Below, in pieces: positions 15,312-24,505 of a DNA stretch of 64,000 nt. Origin of the DNA: Algoriphagus oliviformis. GTDB taxonomy: Bacteria; Bacteroidota; Bacteroidia; Cytophagales; Cyclobacteriaceae. Numbering within the stretch: the first letter of the stretch is position 1; each line of letters opens with the position of its first letter. The stretch spans positions 558,001 through 622,000 of the forward strand of contig NZ_JAFKCT010000002.1 of NCBI RefSeq assembly GCF_017254915.1, read 5' to 3'. The position numbers were made by a program, and so were the translations under genes. A model generated the notes under the pieces. The model ran no database searches. It was not told the DNA's origin and saw nothing but the letters and a program-made list of their open reading frames with translations.

Positions 15312-17837
15312 CTAATCCCCTTGCTTCTTGATTTTGACTATGACCTGGGCGGTCCCTTTGTACTTGGCGGCGTTCGCCGCAAAGCCCGCACAGTCCGGCC
15401 AACCTTTGTTTTCCGGCCTGCTGCCCGACTGCACAAAGACATAGCTGAACTCATATTTGCCTTCATAGTCGGGTTGTTTTTGGGCACTCCAGGTGGCGCT
15501 TCTGCCTACCATGATGTTTCCCCCTGGATAAAACTCGACGATCTTTGCGGTATAGGAGATGGCGTTTTCCACCGGCTCTACGAGGAAGTGGACCCCCGAA
15601 CCGCAGTTGAGGTAGATTCCCGTTTGATTGGAAAAGGATTTGACCTGAGTGCTTACCATGATGATCTTTACGTCATCCTCATTGTTGATCTCGATGGTCT
15701 CGCTGAGCTCCTCAAAGAGGAAATACTCTCCGTCTTCGGCCGATCGCTCATACACGCGAACAGTGACCTTCTCGGTGCCTTTTTCGGTATCCTCGTCGGT
15801 ACATTCGTAGCTGAGCGAGTTGGTGTCATAGGTGGTGATCACGTTCGCATACTCACCGTTGTTTTTCAGTCGGCCATGCTTTCCCTCGATGGTCCAGACG
15901 ATCTTTTTGCCGGTGAAGTCGGCACCACGCTCGGTGACAGGCTCGACATAAAGCCTGGCTGAGTTGGTAGAACCCTCTTTTCCAGACAGGATCAGGCCTT
16001 TAGGCTTGAGCTCGTAGCTGCTTTTTTTCAGGTTGAGCACCGCCGTGTCCCGACCGATGAGCTGGTTTTTGAAATAAGCCTCTATGTAGATGTACTCGAA
16101 GTTGTTTTCCTCCGGCAGCTCATTGGCGCCGGTTTCGGAGTAAAAGGTCACTTTGGTATCCGAGCTTTCAAAAGCCTTCCCCTTATGCCCTTTGGTGTCC
16201 TGGATGTAGCCATACTTTCCAGAGGTGCTCCACTTGAAATAGGGGAAGTTGTCGCCTCCCGCTTCCTGGAGGTTTTTGATTTCGGCCGTCAGCTCTTTGT
16301 GTCCCCTGCTGGCCACGGTGGCCTCGGCCGGCAAGAGGCTGACTTTGGCGGCGCGGGCCTGTATCGTCCACTCCTCGATGTTTTTGGACATGGCAATCCC
16401 AAATGACACCTGCGCCAGATCCTGCCCTGCCATGATGGTATTGATCACCTTGAGGATGCCGGTGAACTTGCCCAGCACCTGTTGATCCAGCTTTTGGGCG
16501 GCCCCTTCTATGTTTACACTTCTCTTTGCAGCCTGGCTTCGGATAAAGTTGAAAACCTTGGTCAAAAGAGGCTCCAGGTACTTGTTTCCCCCACCTTCTG
16601 TCCCTATAAAGAGCGTAAAAGAAATCAGCGCATCCTTGAATTTCCCCTGCTTGATCAAGTCATAGGTAGCAGGGCTGGCGTTGATGATCACTTCCACCTG
16701 GTCGATGAAAGCGACTACACCGGACTCTCCCACATCAAATCCCGCCGCGTTCAGGTCGTCTTTCCAACCCACCATCTGCATGGTAAAGGGCAGAAACAGG
16801 TCCAATACGAAAGACTCCATGGAAAGCCTCAGCTGCTTGATGCGCTCTGCATCCGTCATGGGGATGGAGGCGTTTTCGCCCCCGGCGCCAACCACTCTCA
16901 CTTTGTAGGTGTGCTCGTCCTCATTGTCGCCCAGGGTAATGGAGTAAGGCTCCGACTTGGCCACGCCGGCAGAGGCCGCTCCGCCATCGATCGCTCCACC
17001 GACCACCCCCGTCGCAGAGGTGAAGGCGGTGGTTGGGTTGACCATGAAGTCTTTGCTGGCCGCAGTTCCTTTGCCGATTGACGGGATCAGTACCTTGCTG
17101 CTGCCGTCTGTAAACTTGGTTTCGGTCTTGTAAAGAAAGGCGTGGGCGCGTCTCCTGTAGTAATTGTTGACCGCGATGCTGCCTATGCTTTCTTCGAAAA
17201 CCTGGATACCGCTCTTGACATCAGACTGGTCTATGGATATGTCGGACACACGGGCGGCCTCCTCGATGCGACCCCGGATGTCCAGTTCCTTAGGCTTGGG
17301 CATCACCTTTGCCATCAGCGCGTTTAGCGGCTGCGCAAAGGAGGTGGTGGAGAGCAGCGTGGGATTGGTCTTCCACAGCGTCTCAAATTCCTTTTCCCAC
17401 TCTTGGATCTCCGGATATTTCCCTATCTCGGCAAAGAATTTTGGGGCGAGTTCCTCGGTGCTGAGCCACAGCCCAGAAGCCAGGAACACCAACACTCTGG
17501 CGGTGCTTTTGGCCGAAAATTCCTTGGAGTTTCCATCGATGTATCCTGCCATGAGTGGCTTCCCGTCTTTGTCAAAAAGAAAGGCCACCTGGCCTATCCC
17601 GGGGGTAGAGACCACCTGTGACTTGCCCCCAGCTACCGGAAAACTTTCCCCGAAGGAAAAAATCTCCGCGCCCGTCAAGTCCACCGCAGCCCCCTGAGGG
17701 AGGACAATCTGTACGTCGCTTACCTCAAACCCCTCGCCTGGAGGCGTGGTAGGGCCAACTGGCTCCGTGTCGTCCTGGCAGGACCACATCGTCAAAAACA
17801 TCATCATAAGGGTAAAAATCAAGGGTTTCCTTTTCAT
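15312..17837 (-). CDS. Large lipoprotein of unknown function
   Basis: This 841-aa protein starts with a lipoprotein signal (MMMFLTMWSC) and a Pro/Thr-rich linker (EPVGPTTPPGEG). I recognise no enzymatic motif. The first third is mixed, with a hydrophobic stretch (TARVLVFLASGLWLS). The middle contains Gly/Ala-rich sequence (GVVGGAIDGGAASAGVAK), and the C-terminal half looks like beta-sandwich repeats (SLLPAEATVASRGHKELTAE; LIGRDTAVLNLK). It is probably attached to the outer membrane or exposed at the surface. It lies upstream of the sigma-TPR-CHAT unit on the same strand, with the start-codon hairpin in between. Confidence 0.7.
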   Translation of the reverse strand: MKRKPLIFTLMMMFLTMWSCQDDTEPVGPTTPPGEGFEVSDVQIVLPQGAAVDLTGAEIFSFGESFPVAGGKSQVVSTPGIGQVAFLFDKDGKPLMAGYIDGNSKEFSAKSTARVLVFLASGLWLSTEELAPKFFAEIGKYPEIQEWEKEFETLWKTNPTLLSTTSFAQPLNALMAKVMPKPKELDIRGRIEEAARVSDISIDQSDVKSGIQVFEESIGSIAVNNYYRRRAHAFLYKTETKFTDGSSKVLIPSIGKGTAASKDFMVNPTTAFTSATGVVGGAIDGGAASAGVAKSEPYSITLGDNEDEHTYKVRVVGAGGENASIPMTDAERIKQLRLSMESFVLDLFLPFTMQMVGWKDDLNAAGFDVGESGVVAFIDQVEVIINASPATYDLIKQGKFKDALISFTLFIGTEGGGNKYLEPLLTKVFNFIRSQAAKRSVNIEGAAQKLDQQVLGKFTGILKVINTIMAGQDLAQVSFGIAMSKNIEEWTIQARAAKVSLLPAEATVASRGHKELTAEIKNLQEAGGDNFPYFKWSTSGKYGYIQDTKGHKGKAFESSDTKVTFYSETGANELPEENNFEYIYIEAYFKNQLIGRDTAVLNLKKSSYELKPKGLILSGKEGSTNSARLYVEPVTERGADFTGKKIVWTIEGKHGRLKNNGEYANVITTYDTNSLSYECTDEDTEKGTEKVTVRVYERSAEDGEYFLFEELSETIEINNEDDVKIIMVSTQVKSFSNQTGIYLNCGSGVHFLVEPVENAISYTAKIVEFYPGGNIMVGRSATWSAQKQPDYEGKYEFSYVFVQSGSRPENKGWPDCAGFAANAAKYKGTAQVIVKIKKQGD

Positions 17838-18086
17838 GGCTCGTATAGTTTAAAGTGGATGAATCGTCTCTAGTCCCCGCATTATTGCAGTGGAAAGGGC
17901 TTCTACCTACTTATCGCCGAAAGGAAAAAAAGTGAACAGTCTGCGGGGAAAAATTTTTGGAAAGGAATGGCGCCAATCAGGGCCTTGGCGAAAAAAGAAA
18001 AACCCGGAAGCTTGCCTCTGAAAATCAGCGAGCTTCCGGGGTAACTACATTAGTCCAATTGAAAAAGTTGACTAGGCGGGCTCAGC
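17838..18086. other. Intergenic region with a minus-strand terminator
   Basis: This 249-base region between the cysteine desulfurase and the lipoprotein gene (both minus) holds the desulfurase terminator (17989-18040) and presumably the lipoprotein promoter. I see no gene in it. Confidence 0.6.
17989..18040 (-). terminator. Rho-independent terminator of the cysteine desulfurase gene
   Basis: The 10-base arms CCCGGAAGCT (18003-18012) and AGCTTCCGGG (18031-18040) form a stem. On the minus strand it is followed by TTTTTCTTTTTT. It lies 47 bases after the desulfurase stop. Confidence 0.85.
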
Positions 18087-19238
18087 CTATTTTTTGCCGA
18101 GCCGCAGTTCTTCCAACACTTTTCCAATCCAAACCAGCGTTTTGGCGATGTCCTCCTCATGGATGTTTTTTCCCAAACTAAACCGGATCGATGCCCTGCC
18201 CAGGTCGGCGTCAATTCCCATGCCTTGAAGCACGTGGCTGGGTTTGGGGGAAATGGAAGTGCAGGCCGAGCCGGAGCTCACCGCTACTTTCTGGTTGACT
18301 TTGCGGAGCAGCTCCTCCCCTTCCACACCTCCAAAGGAAATGTTGCACACATGGGGAAGTCGGTCGATGTGACTCCCATTCAAAAAAGTGTCCGGAATAG
18401 CCAAAAGCTGCCTTTCCAAGTTGTCACGGAGGATTGTTAGCCGCTCGCCTTCGGCCGCCATTTCCTGTCGGCGAAGTTCGGCCGCCTTTCCAAAACCCAC
18501 AATGCCGGTGACGTTGAGCGTCCCACTGCGCATGCCTTTTTCGTGGCCGCCACCGTGGATTTGCGCCAAAGGCTTGGGCAAAGCATGGTTGTGCCGGACA
18601 TAAAGCGCACCAACGCCCTTGGGGCCATAGAGCTTATGTGCCGAAAGGGCCATCAGGTGAATGCCTCGGGTAACTACCGGGATCTTTCCGACGGCTTGCA
18701 CGGCATCGGTGAAGAAGGCTACGTTTCGCTTTTCACAGAGTTCGGCAATCTTCTGAATTGGATGGATGACTCCGGTCTCGTTGTTTGCCCACATGAGGCT
18801 GACCAGTTTGGTGTGGGGCAAAATGGCCCTTTCCAGACTTTCCAGGCTGATTTCCCCCAGCGAGTTGACCGGGAGATAGGTGACTTCGGCTCCCCTTTTT
18901 TCCAGCTCTGCGAAAGTATCCAGTACGGCTTTGTGCTCCGTCTGGCAAGTGATGTAGTGCTGCTTTTCCCCAGGATAGCTTTCAAAAATCCCTTTGATGG
19001 CCAAGTTGATGGCTTCGGTGGCACCCGAAGTGAAGACGATTTCCTTGGGATTGGCACCGATGAGGTTGGCGACATTCTCCCGCGCTTCCTCGACGGCGTT
19101 TTCGGCCACCCAGCCATAGGGATGGCTTTTGCTGGCGGCGTTGCCAAAATGCGTGGAAAAATACGGCAACATGGCCTCCAGCACTTCCGGTGCGCAGGGA
19201 GTCGTGGCGTTATAGTCTAGGTAAATGGGGTAATTCAT
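18087..19238 (-). CDS. Cysteine desulfurase (NifS/IscS family)
   Basis: This 383-aa PLP enzyme takes sulfur from cysteine for Fe-S clusters and other cofactors. The family signatures are YLDYNATTPCAPEVLEAM, FTSGATEAINLAIKG, the His and Asp region FFTDAVQAVGKIPV, the PLP lysine in LSAHKLYGPKGVGAL and the catalytic-Cys loop SGSACTS. The ATG at 19238 is preferred over an in-frame Met eight codons upstream, because the protein then begins directly with the conserved NYPIYLDYNATT. No isc/suf partner is next to it. It might also feed XdhC-type cofactor sulfuration, which is speculative. Confidence 0.93.
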   Translation of the reverse strand: MNYPIYLDYNATTPCAPEVLEAMLPYFSTHFGNAASKSHPYGWVAENAVEEARENVANLIGANPKEIVFTSGATEAINLAIKGIFESYPGEKQHYITCQTEHKAVLDTFAELEKRGAEVTYLPVNSLGEISLESLERAILPHTKLVSLMWANNETGVIHPIQKIAELCEKRNVAFFTDAVQAVGKIPVVTRGIHLMALSAHKLYGPKGVGALYVRHNHALPKPLAQIHGGGHEKGMRSGTLNVTGIVGFGKAAELRRQEMAAEGERLTILRDNLERQLLAIPDTFLNGSHIDRLPHVCNISFGGVEGEELLRKVNQKVAVSSGSACTSISPKPSHVLQGMGIDADLGRASIRFSLGKNIHEEDIAKTLVWIGKVLEELRLGKK

Positions 19239-19541
19239 GCACTCAAGATAAGGCAAGCACAAGGATTTCGCTTACGAAAATGAGACGATCTGGTAGCCGT
19301 TTGATGATCGGGAGGGCGAAAGAAGCACGTAGAAGCATCTTTGTTGCTTTAGCTGAACTTTTTTCAAGTGCTTTTGGTGTTTGGCACTGAGGGGGCTTCG
19401 ACTCCGCTCAGCCTGTAATCGATTCTTCTCAGCCTGACATCAACTCTTCTCAGGACGACGATGCGGTCACCCTGAGCGTAGTCGAAGGGTAAGATACTAG
19501 ACTCGTCCCCGACTGAAATTGCTAACTTGAAACAAAAAAAC
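19239..19541. other. Intergenic region with REP-like doublet
   Basis: This 303-base divergent region lies between the desulfurase (minus) and a small hypothetical gene (plus). The only clear feature is the REP-like doublet. I see no RNA gene or terminator. Confidence 0.6.
19395..19490. repeat. REP-like inverted doublet
   Basis: CTTCGACTCCGCTCAG (19396-19411) and CTGAGCGTAGTCGAAG (19472-19487) form an inverted pair with a single mismatch. The interior has two copies of a TCTTCTCAG-like word. This is a short palindromic repeat unit of the kind dispersed in many Bacteroidota genomes. A related half-unit sits inside repeat copy C at 25044-25065. There is no coding content. Confidence 0.75.
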
Positions 19542-19889
19542 ATGCAAGAAACCTGGTCTTTTGATTTTCCAAAAACAGAAAGCCTCCCCGACCAACTCAC
19601 GGATATTTTGGAGCGGGAGGCGAAGGAACTGGGGATTTTTCTCTCCTATTATTATAAAAAGGAAGGAGCCTTGGCGGAAAAAGTATCCTTGAAGGGAAAG
19701 CCAATTTTCGTCGATGAGCGCAAGGGAAAGCTTGTGCTGGACTTTGACCTGGTGCATTTCAACGCGTGCCTGGCCATCCACGAGCAAAAGCGGGAGGAGA
19801 TGACTGTGGACTTTGAGATCGACCCAACCCATGAAAAACTGAAGCTCGTCGGTCCCTACTGGCCGAGCCGGGAAATGGACGAGATTTAG
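19542..19889 (+). CDS. Small hypothetical protein
   Basis: This 115-aa soluble protein starts at the ATG at 19542. It is rich in charged residues and aromatic amino acids near the middle (ELGIFLSYYYKKEGALAEK) and ends with KLKLVGPYWPSREMDEI. I do not recognise a family. Codon use matches its neighbours, and the reading frame has no competing frame of similar quality, so it is probably real. It has no signal peptide or membrane segment. Confidence 0.65.
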   Translation: MQETWSFDFPKTESLPDQLTDILEREAKELGIFLSYYYKKEGALAEKVSLKGKPIFVDERKGKLVLDFDLVHFNACLAIHEQKREEMTVDFEIDPTHEKLKLVGPYWPSREMDEI

Positions 19890-19906
19890 TTTTTTTTCTT
19901 TAGTGC

Positions 19907-20090
19907 ATATCCGCAATCTTGCCTGTGAGCGAATTTACTTCTTCACCCGGGCTTGTTTACTTAGGCAGGCTAGAAGACCCCGACTCGTCGGGCAGGCGAT
20001 GACGGAAGACCGAAGCTTGGGAAAACCCGTAGCTTGGCGTTCTTTCGGATGGCGACGGCAACCTTGGTGGAACAAAAGCGGACATACATA
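19907..20090 (+). repeat. Dispersed inverted-repeat element, copy B
   Basis: This copy starts with ATATCCGCAATCTTGCC and ends with AAAAGCGGACATACATA, an imperfect terminal inverted repeat. It shares AAGACCCCGACTCGTCGG and GCAGGCGATGACGGAAGACC with copies A and D. The right part has drifted (GCGACGGCAACCTTGGTGG in place of the TACTGGCA region), so it is an older or degenerate copy. Confidence 0.85.
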
Positions 20091-20125
20091 TTTTCCTTTA
20101 AGTCCCATTCATCAGTTCTTCAGTG

Positions 20126-20156
20126 GTTGCAGTTCCTTTCATTTCGGCTATTTTTG
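20126..20156 (+). promoter_or_regulatory. Predicted Bacteroidota-type promoter of glnS
   Basis: GTTG at 20126-20129, a 19-base spacer and TATTTTTG at 20149-20156 match the Bacteroidota consensus (TTTG, about 19 bases, TAnnTTTG). The ATG is 17 bases further on. Confidence 0.6.
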
Positions 20157-20173
20157 GCTATCCATTTTCCAGT

Positions 20174-22207
20174 ATGAAAGAAGCAACAGAGTCGCTCAAC
20201 TTCATTGAGCAAATAATTGAAGAAGATCTGGCCGCGGGATTTCCGCAGGAAAAACTGCGTTTCCGCTTTCCGCCGGAGCCAAACGGCTACCTGCACATCG
20301 GCCACGCCGCCTCGATCTGCCTCAATTTCGGTTTGGGTGAAACGTACAATGCGCCTGTAAACCTGAGATTTGACGACACCAACCCTTCCAAAGAGGAGCA
20401 AGAATACGTGGATGCCATCAAGCGCGACGTCGCCTGGATGGGATTCCAGTGGGCCAATGTCTGCTACGCCTCGGACTATTTCCAGCAGCTCCACGACTGG
20501 GCAGTCACGCTGATCAAAGCTGGCAAAGCCTACGTCGACGGGCAAAGCTCCGAGCAGATGGCTGCGCAAAAAGGCACGCCTACCAGCCCTGGCACCGACA
20601 GCCCTCACCGCAACCAGTCCGTGGAGGAAAACCTGGATTTGTTTGCCCGCATGAAGGCTGGGGAATTTGCCCCGGGAAGCTACGTGCTGCGTGCCAAGAT
20701 CGACATGGCCTCGACCAACATGCACATGCGCGATCCTATCCTCTACCGCATCATCAAGAAGTCACACCACCGCACCGGCTCCGACTGGTGCATCTATCCC
20801 ATGTACGACTGGGCGCATGGAGAGTCTGACTATATCGAGCAGGTCTCCCACTCGCTTTGTACGCTGGAGTTCAAGGCGCATCGCGAGCTCTACGACTGGT
20901 ATCTGGATCAGATCCACGACCCTTCCCGACTGCGTCCCAAGCAGCGGGAGTTTGCGCGGAGAAACCTCAGCTATACCGTGATGAGCAAGCGAAAACTGCT
21001 GGAACTCGTCCAAAACAAATACGTCTCCGGATGGGACGATCCCCGCATGCCTACCATCTCGGGCTTGCGTCGACGAGGCTATACGCCGGAGTCCATCCGC
21101 AAATTCAGCGAGCTGTCCGGTATCTCCAAGCGGGACAACGTGACGGATGTATCGCTATTGGAGTTTTGCATCCGCGAAGACCTGAACAAGACCGCTACCC
21201 GCGTGATGGCCGTGCTGGATCCGGTGAAGCTGGTTTTGACCAACTATCCCAAGGCCCAAGTGGAAATGCTGGATGCCGAAAACAACCCGGAAGATCCGAA
21301 CTCCGGTACGCATCAGGTTCCATTTTCGCGTGAACTCTACATCGAGCGGGAGGATTTCCTCGAATCTGCTGGCAAAAACTTCTTCCGTCTCACGCTCGGC
21401 GCGGAAGTACGCCTGAAAAGCGCCTACATCATCAAGGCTGAATCCGTGGTGAAGGATGCCGAGGGCAACATCCTGGAAATCCACGCCACCTGCGACATGG
21501 ACTCGAAGTCAGGTTCAGGCACCGAGGCCAGCACAAGAAAGGTGAAGGGAACGCTTCACTGGGTTTCCATCGCCCATGCGATCAAGGCCGAAGTGAGGGA
21601 ATACGACCGCCTCTTCTCCGACGAGGCACCCGATGCCCATGAGGACAAAAATTTCCTGGAGTTTCTCAACCCCAACTCCCTGAAAGTAAACAAGGAAGCC
21701 TACCTGGAGCCGTTTTTGGCCCATGCCACCACGGCTGACAAATACCAATTCCAGCGCTTGGGATACTTCGTCCTGGACAGCGATGCCACTGCCGACAGGC
21801 TGATCTTCAACAAAACCGTGGGGCTGAAGGACTCTTGGGCCAAGCAGCAGGCACCGGCTGCCAAACCCACGGCGCCGGCACCCAAGCCACAGCCCAACCA
21901 AGGCAAGAAAAGCGCCCTGAGCGAAGTGCAGCAGATCAGTAAAAAGCTGACCAACCTCTCCGGCGACAAACTGGAGGCTGCCCGTCAGGACATCATCCGC
22001 TATGCCGCCGAAATCAGCTACGAAGAAATCGAGCCGCTTTTTGGCACTGCTGCCAAAAAGGTCGGAACCCGTATCGGGGTCATGCTGGTCTTGGGTGTCT
22101 TGCTGAAAAATGGACAAGAGCGAAATGCCGCTGTAGAAGCTTTTATCGAAGCTGGCAAATCCGACTCCGATGAAATGCTGAAAGCGGAAGCCGAGGCGAT
22201 CGCTTGA
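20174..22207 (+). CDS. glnS: Glutaminyl-tRNA synthetase with C-terminal extension
   Basis: This 677-aa class I synthetase charges tRNA-Gln. The HIGH motif is in FPPEPNGYLHIGHA, the KMSKS equivalent in YTVMSKRKLLELV, and the GlnRS/GluRS fold is followed by the anticodon-binding beta barrels. The ATG at 20174 begins the conserved part; the upstream in-frame Met at 20123 is probably not used, because a promoter lies in between. Beyond the normal core there is an Ala/Pro-rich linker (AAKPTAPAPKPQPNQGKK) and about 100 residues of helical domain at 580-677. Such appended domains occur in some bacterial GlnRS; I cannot assign this one firmly. Confidence 0.94.
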   Translation: MKEATESLNFIEQIIEEDLAAGFPQEKLRFRFPPEPNGYLHIGHAASICLNFGLGETYNAPVNLRFDDTNPSKEEQEYVDAIKRDVAWMGFQWANVCYASDYFQQLHDWAVTLIKAGKAYVDGQSSEQMAAQKGTPTSPGTDSPHRNQSVEENLDLFARMKAGEFAPGSYVLRAKIDMASTNMHMRDPILYRIIKKSHHRTGSDWCIYPMYDWAHGESDYIEQVSHSLCTLEFKAHRELYDWYLDQIHDPSRLRPKQREFARRNLSYTVMSKRKLLELVQNKYVSGWDDPRMPTISGLRRRGYTPESIRKFSELSGISKRDNVTDVSLLEFCIREDLNKTATRVMAVLDPVKLVLTNYPKAQVEMLDAENNPEDPNSGTHQVPFSRELYIEREDFLESAGKNFFRLTLGAEVRLKSAYIIKAESVVKDAEGNILEIHATCDMDSKSGSGTEASTRKVKGTLHWVSIAHAIKAEVREYDRLFSDEAPDAHEDKNFLEFLNPNSLKVNKEAYLEPFLAHATTADKYQFQRLGYFVLDSDATADRLIFNKTVGLKDSWAKQQAPAAKPTAPAPKPQPNQGKKSALSEVQQISKKLTNLSGDKLEAARQDIIRYAAEISYEEIEPLFGTAAKKVGTRIGVMLVLGVLLKNGQERNAAVEAFIEAGKSDSDEMLKAEAEAIA

Positions 22208-22232
22208 TACCAGCCTTGCTGGGCAAACGAAA

Positions 22233-22269
22233 AAGGCGACAGAGATTGATCTCTGCCGCCTTCTTTTTT
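22233..22269. terminator. Bidirectional terminator between glnS and iorB
   Basis: AAGGCGaCAGAGA pairs with TCTCTGcCGCCTT around a short loop. It is followed by CTTTTTT on the plus strand and by CTTTTTCG on the minus strand. It separates the convergent glnS and IorB genes. Confidence 0.85.
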
Positions 22270-22335
22270 GCTCCGGTCTTCGGTCTTGATTCTAAAATCT
22301 AATGTCTAGCGTCTTGATACCAGCGTCTAGATACT
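22270..22335. repeat. Low-complexity tract of TCTTGAT-like words
   Basis: GTCTT/GTCTA words recur (CGGTCTTCGGTCTTGATTC, then CTAGCGTCTTGATACC and CAGCGTCTAGATAC). It has no coding content. It resembles degenerate short repeats common in intergenic regions of this phylum. Confidence 0.45.
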
Positions 22336-22340
22336 TACCA

Positions 22341-24503
22341 TCATGCTCTTCTGATCTCCAGATTGATATCCGAAAACTCCTTTTGCTCGATAAAAGGCTG
22401 GCTGCGGAGTCTTCTGCCGGTAGCGGCAAAGATCGCATTGGCAATCGCACCCCCAGTCGGAGGAAGTGCAGGCTCGCCCAGGCCGGTCGGATCAAAGCCA
22501 GAGTCCAGGAAATGCGTCTCGATCTCCGGCACTTCCTTCAGTCGGATGAGGCGATAAGAATCGTAGTTTTTCTGCTTTGGCACCCCATTTTCGAAGGTTA
22601 GGTTGGTGTACATCGCATGGCCCATGCCATCGACGATTCCTCCCCTCACTTGGTGGTTTGCTCCAATGGGATTCACGACCATGCCGCAGTCGGTTACCGC
22701 CGTGATTTTTTTCAGCACCGGCGTGCCGCCTTGCATTTCAATATCAGCCACTTGTGCGACATAGGATCGGTGGGAGAAATAGACGCTCAGTCCCTGTTTT
22801 ACGTTGGGATCTTGTCCCCACTTGGACTTTTCAGCGACCTCCTTGGTCACGGCGATCATGCGGTCCACATCGTAGCCCAACTCGCCTACAGGATTGGATT
22901 TGGCCCGATTGAGCAATTCCAACCGAAACTCAACCGGATCTTTTCCCGCCTCCAAAGCCACTTCATCGAGAAAGCTCTGCTCCGCGTAGGCCAGGAAATT
23001 GGTAATCGGAGCTCTCCAGGCATTGGTGGTCACAGAGGATTCATAGTTGACGCTTTCGATCAGCACATGGTCCACGGCGCCGGAGGGGAAGTTGTTTTCT
23101 CTGGTGGAGTTCCCGGCGTTCATCCCTACGCCCTTGAGTTTGTAGCCGACCATTCGGTTGTCGGCATCCAGCGCAGCTTCAAATCTATAGCGGACGGCAG
23201 GACGGTAGGCTCCACCGGTCAGCTCATCTTCCCGGCTCCAGGTCACTTTCACCGGACCCGCGATAGCCTTAGAGATGTGGACGGCCTCTTCCGCGTAGTC
23301 TGCCCGCAGCCTTCTTCCAAATCCACCTCCCAGACGGGTGATCTGCACGGTGATGTTTTCCTTTGGTATGCCCAAGATATCCGCCGCAGATTGTCGAGCC
23401 CTGTCAGGGGTCTGGGTGGGTCCGATCAGTTCGCATTTATCTCCTTGTACATGCGCAAAGAAGTTTTCAGGCTCCATGGGCGAGTGCGCTAAAAAGGGAC
23501 ATTGATACTCTGCCACGACGACCTTTGCGGCGTTTTTAAAGGCCTGGTTTACATTGCCATCAGCCCGCTTCGTTTCAGCCTTTCCATTAGCCATGAGATC
23601 TGCGAAAATACGGTCATGGTCTGAGGTGCTTTCGACGTTACCATCCGCTTCGTACTCTACCTTCAGCAGCTTTTTCGCCTTCATCAGTGGCCAGGTGGAA
23701 GTACCGACCACGGCTACACTGGTACCAAAGGTCACTACATCGGTGATGCCAGCAACAGCCTTGGCGGCGGACTCATCCACCGATTTGATCTTCATCCCAA
23801 AGGGAGCCCGCTGTACCATGGCGTGCTTCATTCCTTCCCGGTAAAAGTCCAATCCGTAGAGGGGCTTGCCGGTGTACATCTCCATCGCATCCACGTTTTT
23901 GACGGGCGTTCCGATGATTTTGAAGTCCTTTTTGTCCTTCAACGCCACCTCTTCAGGTGCCGTGATGGTCGCGGCTTCCGCTACAAATTCGCCGAAATGG
24001 CCGCTTTTTCCAGAAGCGTTGTGGGAGATGACTCCCTTGTCTACGGTGATTTCCCCAGCGGGCACATTCCAGGTTTTGGCTGCAGCGGCGACCAAAACGA
24101 ATTTTGCGGTAGCGCCTGCCTTTCTCAGCCTCTCCCAGCTATGGGGCATGGCGCCCGATCCTCCGGTGAGCTGTCGCTCGTACTTCTCGGTGTCCAGGTT
24201 GGCTTGGACTACCCTCACCTTGCCCCAGTCGGCATCGAGCTCCTCGGCCACGACCATGGGAAAGGAGGTTTTGATGTTTTGACCCAATTCGGGATTGGGA
24301 GAGTAGATGACGACGTCTCCGCTTGGAGAGATGGACAGGTAGCTATTGAAGGACTTGGCTTGGGCGAGGATTTCCTCGGTGCTGAGCACTTCCACCTTGG
24401 GCGAGTCACAGCTAAACCAGTTGAAGCCGATTACCAATCCTCCGACGGACGTTCCTGCGATCTTGAGGAAGTCCCTTCTGCTTGATTTGATTAGCGTGCT
24501 CAT
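22341..24503 (-). CDS. iorB: Molybdopterin-dependent oxidoreductase large subunit (isoquinoline 1-oxidoreductase-like)
   Basis: This 720-aa protein of the xanthine oxidase family is of the isoquinoline/aldehyde oxidoreductase type that pairs with a separate 2Fe-2S subunit. It begins with a Tat signal (SSRRDFLKIAGTSVGGLVIG), so it is probably exported folded with its cofactor. Molybdopterin-binding stretches include GGFGRRLRADYAEEA, VDRMIAVTKEVAEKS and the C-terminal GLGEPALPPTGGAIANAIF, whose Glu fits the catalytic base. It starts 2 bases after the stop of the small subunit. XdhC and the MocA-like protein at 9.0-10.7 kb are the likely maturation factors. The substrate (N-heterocycle or aldehyde) is not determinable. 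Confidence 0.9.
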   Translation of the reverse strand: MSTLIKSSRRDFLKIAGTSVGGLVIGFNWFSCDSPKVEVLSTEEILAQAKSFNSYLSISPSGDVVIYSPNPELGQNIKTSFPMVVAEELDADWGKVRVVQANLDTEKYERQLTGGSGAMPHSWERLRKAGATAKFVLVAAAAKTWNVPAGEITVDKGVISHNASGKSGHFGEFVAEAATITAPEEVALKDKKDFKIIGTPVKNVDAMEMYTGKPLYGLDFYREGMKHAMVQRAPFGMKIKSVDESAAKAVAGITDVVTFGTSVAVVGTSTWPLMKAKKLLKVEYEADGNVESTSDHDRIFADLMANGKAETKRADGNVNQAFKNAAKVVVAEYQCPFLAHSPMEPENFFAHVQGDKCELIGPTQTPDRARQSAADILGIPKENITVQITRLGGGFGRRLRADYAEEAVHISKAIAGPVKVTWSREDELTGGAYRPAVRYRFEAALDADNRMVGYKLKGVGMNAGNSTRENNFPSGAVDHVLIESVNYESSVTTNAWRAPITNFLAYAEQSFLDEVALEAGKDPVEFRLELLNRAKSNPVGELGYDVDRMIAVTKEVAEKSKWGQDPNVKQGLSVYFSHRSYVAQVADIEMQGGTPVLKKITAVTDCGMVVNPIGANHQVRGGIVDGMGHAMYTNLTFENGVPKQKNYDSYRLIRLKEVPEIETHFLDSGFDPTGLGEPALPPTGGAIANAIFAATGRRLRSQPFIEQKEFSDINLEIRRA

Positions 24504-24505
24504 GG

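Larger units (their letters stand above)
19890..20173. other. Intergenic region with repeat copy B and the glnS promoter
   Basis: This 284-base region holds dispersed repeat copy B (19907-20090) and the predicted glnS promoter (20126-20156). Nothing else is evident. Confidence 0.7.
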
